DNA of 64,000 bases, from contig CAJHNH020006601.1 of the NCBI GenBank assembly GCA_905116865.2, positions 47,501-111,500 on the forward strand, written 5' to 3'. Under the pieces are notes generated by a model that ran no database searches, was not told the origin of the DNA, and saw only the letters and a program-made list of their open reading frames with translations. Both the position numbers and the translations under genes were made by a program. Positions 11,874 through 64,000 of this stretch are shown piece after piece. Position 1 is the stretch's first letter. Every line of letters starts with the position of its first letter. This stretch comes from Candidula unifasciata. Its lineage: Eukaryota > Mollusca > Gastropoda > Stylommatophora > Geomitridae.

Positions 11874-12151
11874 CTAATATTGGCTCTCCTGGCAAATCCG
11901 GACGAAGAATAAACAGCCTTGGACGACTTAGTCAGAGTTCTCTCCCATCGCCGCACTCCAAACAGTGATTGGAAAAGCCACAACGAAACAAAGAAGACAG
12001 TCACGTCGACATCAGGGCTGCCAATGCTTGGTTGTTTCCCCCAGATCTGTTTTTTTTTTCGACGCTGCAGGACAATTCTGTGTGTTTTTTTTGGGTGTGT
12101 TTTGTTTGTTGGTGTTTGCCAATTTGTATGCTGTAATGATCGATAAATTTG

Positions 12152-12232
12152 CGTGGTTAGGGGGTAGGGGTTAGGGTTAGGGAGTAGGATTAGGATTAGG
12201 GTTAGCGGTAGGGTTAGGTTTAGCGTTAGATT
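12152..12232 (+). repeat. Degenerate telomere-like array (TTAGGG strand)
   Basis: Interspersed GGGTTAG, GGGGTAG and AGGATTAG units, inside the left arm of the inverted-repeat element. Confidence 0.85.
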
Positions 12233-12458
12233 TGACAATTTTGACGCCGGAGTTCCCTATAATCGCGCACAGTCCCATACACACACACACAAACAATCGA
12301 GGGCCTCTGGATGCTGGTCACACGCACAATTCGCCAACAATTTGGGGCACCAGCCGCACGCTATTGGCGTCATATTTGGCAGAGTGTCAGTGGCGCCACT
12401 CCCACAAACATCATATTGTCGGCCAGTATTTCGAAATCCTACGTCACAATTTTCACAT

Positions 12459-12552
12459 CTAACCCTAACCCTACCCCTAACCGTAACCCTACCCCTACCC
12501 CTACCCCTAACCCTAACCCTACCCCTAACCCTAACCCTACCCCTAACTCTAA
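12459..12552 (-). repeat. Degenerate telomere-like array (CCCTAA strand)
   Basis: CCCTAACCCTACCCCTAACC-type units, mirror image of the left array. Confidence 0.88.
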
Positions 12553-12776
12553 TCCCTGCACGCAACCATATGATGATGCCACGATGCCTCACGCAACCGT
12601 ACGCAGCCCTACACGCAACCGCAGGATGATAGGTAAGTGTGTCGTTTGTTTCGTTTGTTTTCCGATCACTGTTTGGAGTGCGACCAAGGGAGAGAACTCT
12701 GACTAAGTCGTCCAAGGCTTTTTAATCTTCGTCCGGATTTGCCAGTAGAGCCCTAATATTAATTATATGCCCATAG

Positions 12777-13068
12777 TCCCCATAGTCTTCTTCTTCTTCG
12801 GGTTCACCAGCTGTAAACTCTGGCGGAAAGTTCTGGTTGTTCGTCCACTTCTGAACTGCAGTGCTGCTCCAGAACCTGAGTGTTGCGTGTGCATCAGTTT
12901 TACAGATCTGATTCACTTGAATGCAGACTGTTAGTTCCTGGCCCTCAGGCAGATGCACTCCGACTTCAAAGGAAGCTCCCCAATTAGTCCACTCTTACTA
13001 CATGCTTTTGGGTAGGCAGTGGGTCTATTCTTGTTTTTCCCATAATGGAGCCCCGGAACCCACACTGG
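12777..13068 (-). mobile_element. SINE family C with 12-bp target duplication
   Basis: The duplication ATATGCCCATAG lies at 12765-12776 and 13069-13080, so the ends are exact: 292 bp, GAA-rich 3' tail on the left. It inserted immediately beside the 871-bp element. Confidence 0.92.
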
Positions 13069-13080
13069 ATATGCCCATAG

Positions 13081-13394
13081 TGAATTGAATAGTGTATGCC
13101 TGTTGCAGGAATTAATTAAAAGGGTCTTTTTTTTCATCTGGACTGAGTGAGGCCTGAATCGGAAAAGTTTCATCTACTGGTTGCTCCTGTAGATATTTGA
13201 AAAGTTTGTTGTCGAAAGACCCCAAAACACACACATAAACAGAGAGAGAGAGAGAGAGAGAAGGGAAGAGAGAGAGGGGGGGGGAGTTGAGGAGGAAAAA
13301 GCGAGAATGGGAAAAAGGTTTGGTTTTTTCATTCGTTCTGAAATAATTTTTAATCTGTGTGTGTAGGTATCAGAGAGTACTTTAAAATACTACA
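13081..13394 (+). promoter_or_regulatory. Region upstream of the DHX29 start codon
   Basis: It has a GA microsatellite (about 13239-13260) and a G run (13276-13284). No TATA box or defined promoter motif can be supported; the transcription start is unknown. Confidence 0.3.
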
Positions 13395-63226
<49,832 letters not shown>

Positions 63227-63450
63227 CACACATGTTACAACCTGAATATATGAACTACAGCAAACGAATACCTCAGACAGATTCAGTTGTTCACAGCTGC
63301 AAACTTAGTTGATCTAAAGCAGCGGTTTTTCAACCAGGGCAACACAATGAAGTTTCAAGGAGAACATCAACCACTTTTAAAATTGAGTACATTTGTATCT
63401 GTAATAATCTGTTATACTAACATTTTTTTTTAGTTTAATTATAAATTTTA
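63227..63450 (+). other. Sequence after the DHX29 stop codon (3' UTR candidate)
   Basis: No AATAAA. The 3' UTR could extend through the downstream SINEs; the end is not determined. Confidence 0.4.
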
Positions 63451-63648
63451 GTCTGTAGCTTAGGTGGTGCCTGGTTTGATCCCCGCTGTGGACGGCCTGT
63501 CTTGCATTGGTTTCAACCGTAGTACCCAGAGCTGACCGTTCAGCTGGCAATGGCAAACTACTGAATGTGTAATTTGCCTAGAAAAACCACAACAGCCAGA
63601 AAATGCTCTAGGGTTGGTTCTGCAGCGCCCTGTAAAGGATACGCAACT
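63451..63648 (+). mobile_element. SINE family A, tandem unit 1
   Basis: GTCTGTAGCTTAGGTGGTGC with a deletion between boxes, GGTTTGATCCCCGCTGTG, GTTCTGCAGCGCCCTGTAAA, GGATACGCAAC. Confidence 0.85.
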
Positions 63649-63655
63649 TTTTTTC

Positions 63656-63872
63656 AGCATCTGTGGTTAGGCGTTGCAAACGTGCTTCGTAATGCCAGGT
63701 TCGATCCCAGCTGTGGACAAATTGTCTTGTGCTGGTTTTGACATTGGTATGGAGCGCAGACAATTTAGAAGCAATATCAAACTACTGAACATAAAATTTG
63801 CCTAGAAAAACCACAACAGCCAAAAAAAATGCTGATGTTGGTTCTGCAGCGTCCTGTAAAGGATTTGCAACT
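63656..63872 (+). mobile_element. SINE family A, tandem unit 2
   Basis: CAGCATCTGTGGTTAGGCG, GCCAGGTTCGATCCCAGCTG, TGGTTCTGCAGCGTCCTGTA. Begins 7 bp after unit 1, same orientation. Confidence 0.87.
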
Positions 63873-64000
63873 TTGTTATTAATTTTAAACTATTTATAAA
63901 ACAAAAGTCAGGATGTTTTAGTTTTCTTGAGGATTTGTACATCTGCCGAAGCCATTTCTTTTTTGTCCTCTTCATAATCATTTTGTTGTTGTTATTAGGA

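Larger units (their letters stand above)
11882..12752. mobile_element. 871-bp DNA element with ~105-bp inverted repeats and opposed telomere-like arrays
   Basis: Both ends start GGCTCTCCTGGCAAATCC / GGCTCTACTGGCAAATCC (inward reading). The flanking target duplication CTAATATT is at 11874-11881 and 12753-12760. The inverted repeats run about 105 bp (to about 11990 and from about 12648). Inside each arm is a degenerate TTAGGG array: G-rich at 12152-12232 and C-rich at 12459-12552, again inverted. Past the arrays the inversion continues briefly. No transposase. An 8-bp duplication with GG-starting ends could fit Merlin or hAT-like cut-and-paste elements; this is inference. Confidence 0.85.

Noticed and set aside
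12152..12552. Chromosome end or fusion point
   Set aside because: The telomere-like arrays are short, degenerate, symmetrical and inside an element with its own target duplication.

Overview
This window is animal genomic DNA carrying one complete, intron-rich protein-coding gene in a very repeat-dense, AT-rich background. The gene is the DExH-box RNA helicase DHX29 (plus strand, start codon 13395, stop codon 63224-63226). I reconstruct 30 coding exons with GT-AG borders and consistent phases. They give one uninterrupted frame of 1377 residues, close to the length of vertebrate DHX29. No other cellular gene could be supported. The host is not stated. TTAGGG-like repeats, several non-LTR retrotransposon lineages and abundant SINEs fit an invertebrate, most likely a lophotrochozoan such as a gastropod mollusc; this guess is low confidence.

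Layout. 1-13394 is 5' flanking DNA made of mobile elements: a tRNA-headed SINE, LINE reverse transcriptase fragments, a TA-flanked MITE (3594-3990), a 31-bp minisatellite split by a SINE, a decayed RNase H-bearing LINE (about 6960-9030), and an 871-bp inverted-repeat DNA element (11882-12752) with an 8-bp target duplication and two telomere-like arrays in opposite orientation. 13395-63226 is DHX29. Exons 1-13 encode the N-terminal region, exons 14-22 the two RecA-like domains, exons 23-25 the winged-helix/HA2 region, and exons 26-30 the OB-fold and C-terminus. Introns hold at least eight LINE lineages, all broken, four SINE-like families, MITEs, minisatellites and microsatellites. 63227-64000 is 3' flank with two SINEs in tandem.

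The repeats form a layered record. SINE families A and B have tRNA-like heads. Families C (about 20 copies, about 288 bp, 9-13 bp target duplications, GAA-rich tail) and D share a 5' module but have different 3' halves. Many short insertions are the 3' ends of one RNase H LINE lineage ending in a Cys-x2-Cys motif. The most gene-relevant insertion is a family C SINE exactly at the exon 8 donor site of DHX29: its 12-bp target duplication copied the splice donor. No bacterial-type system, CRISPR array, rRNA or functional tRNA gene was seen.
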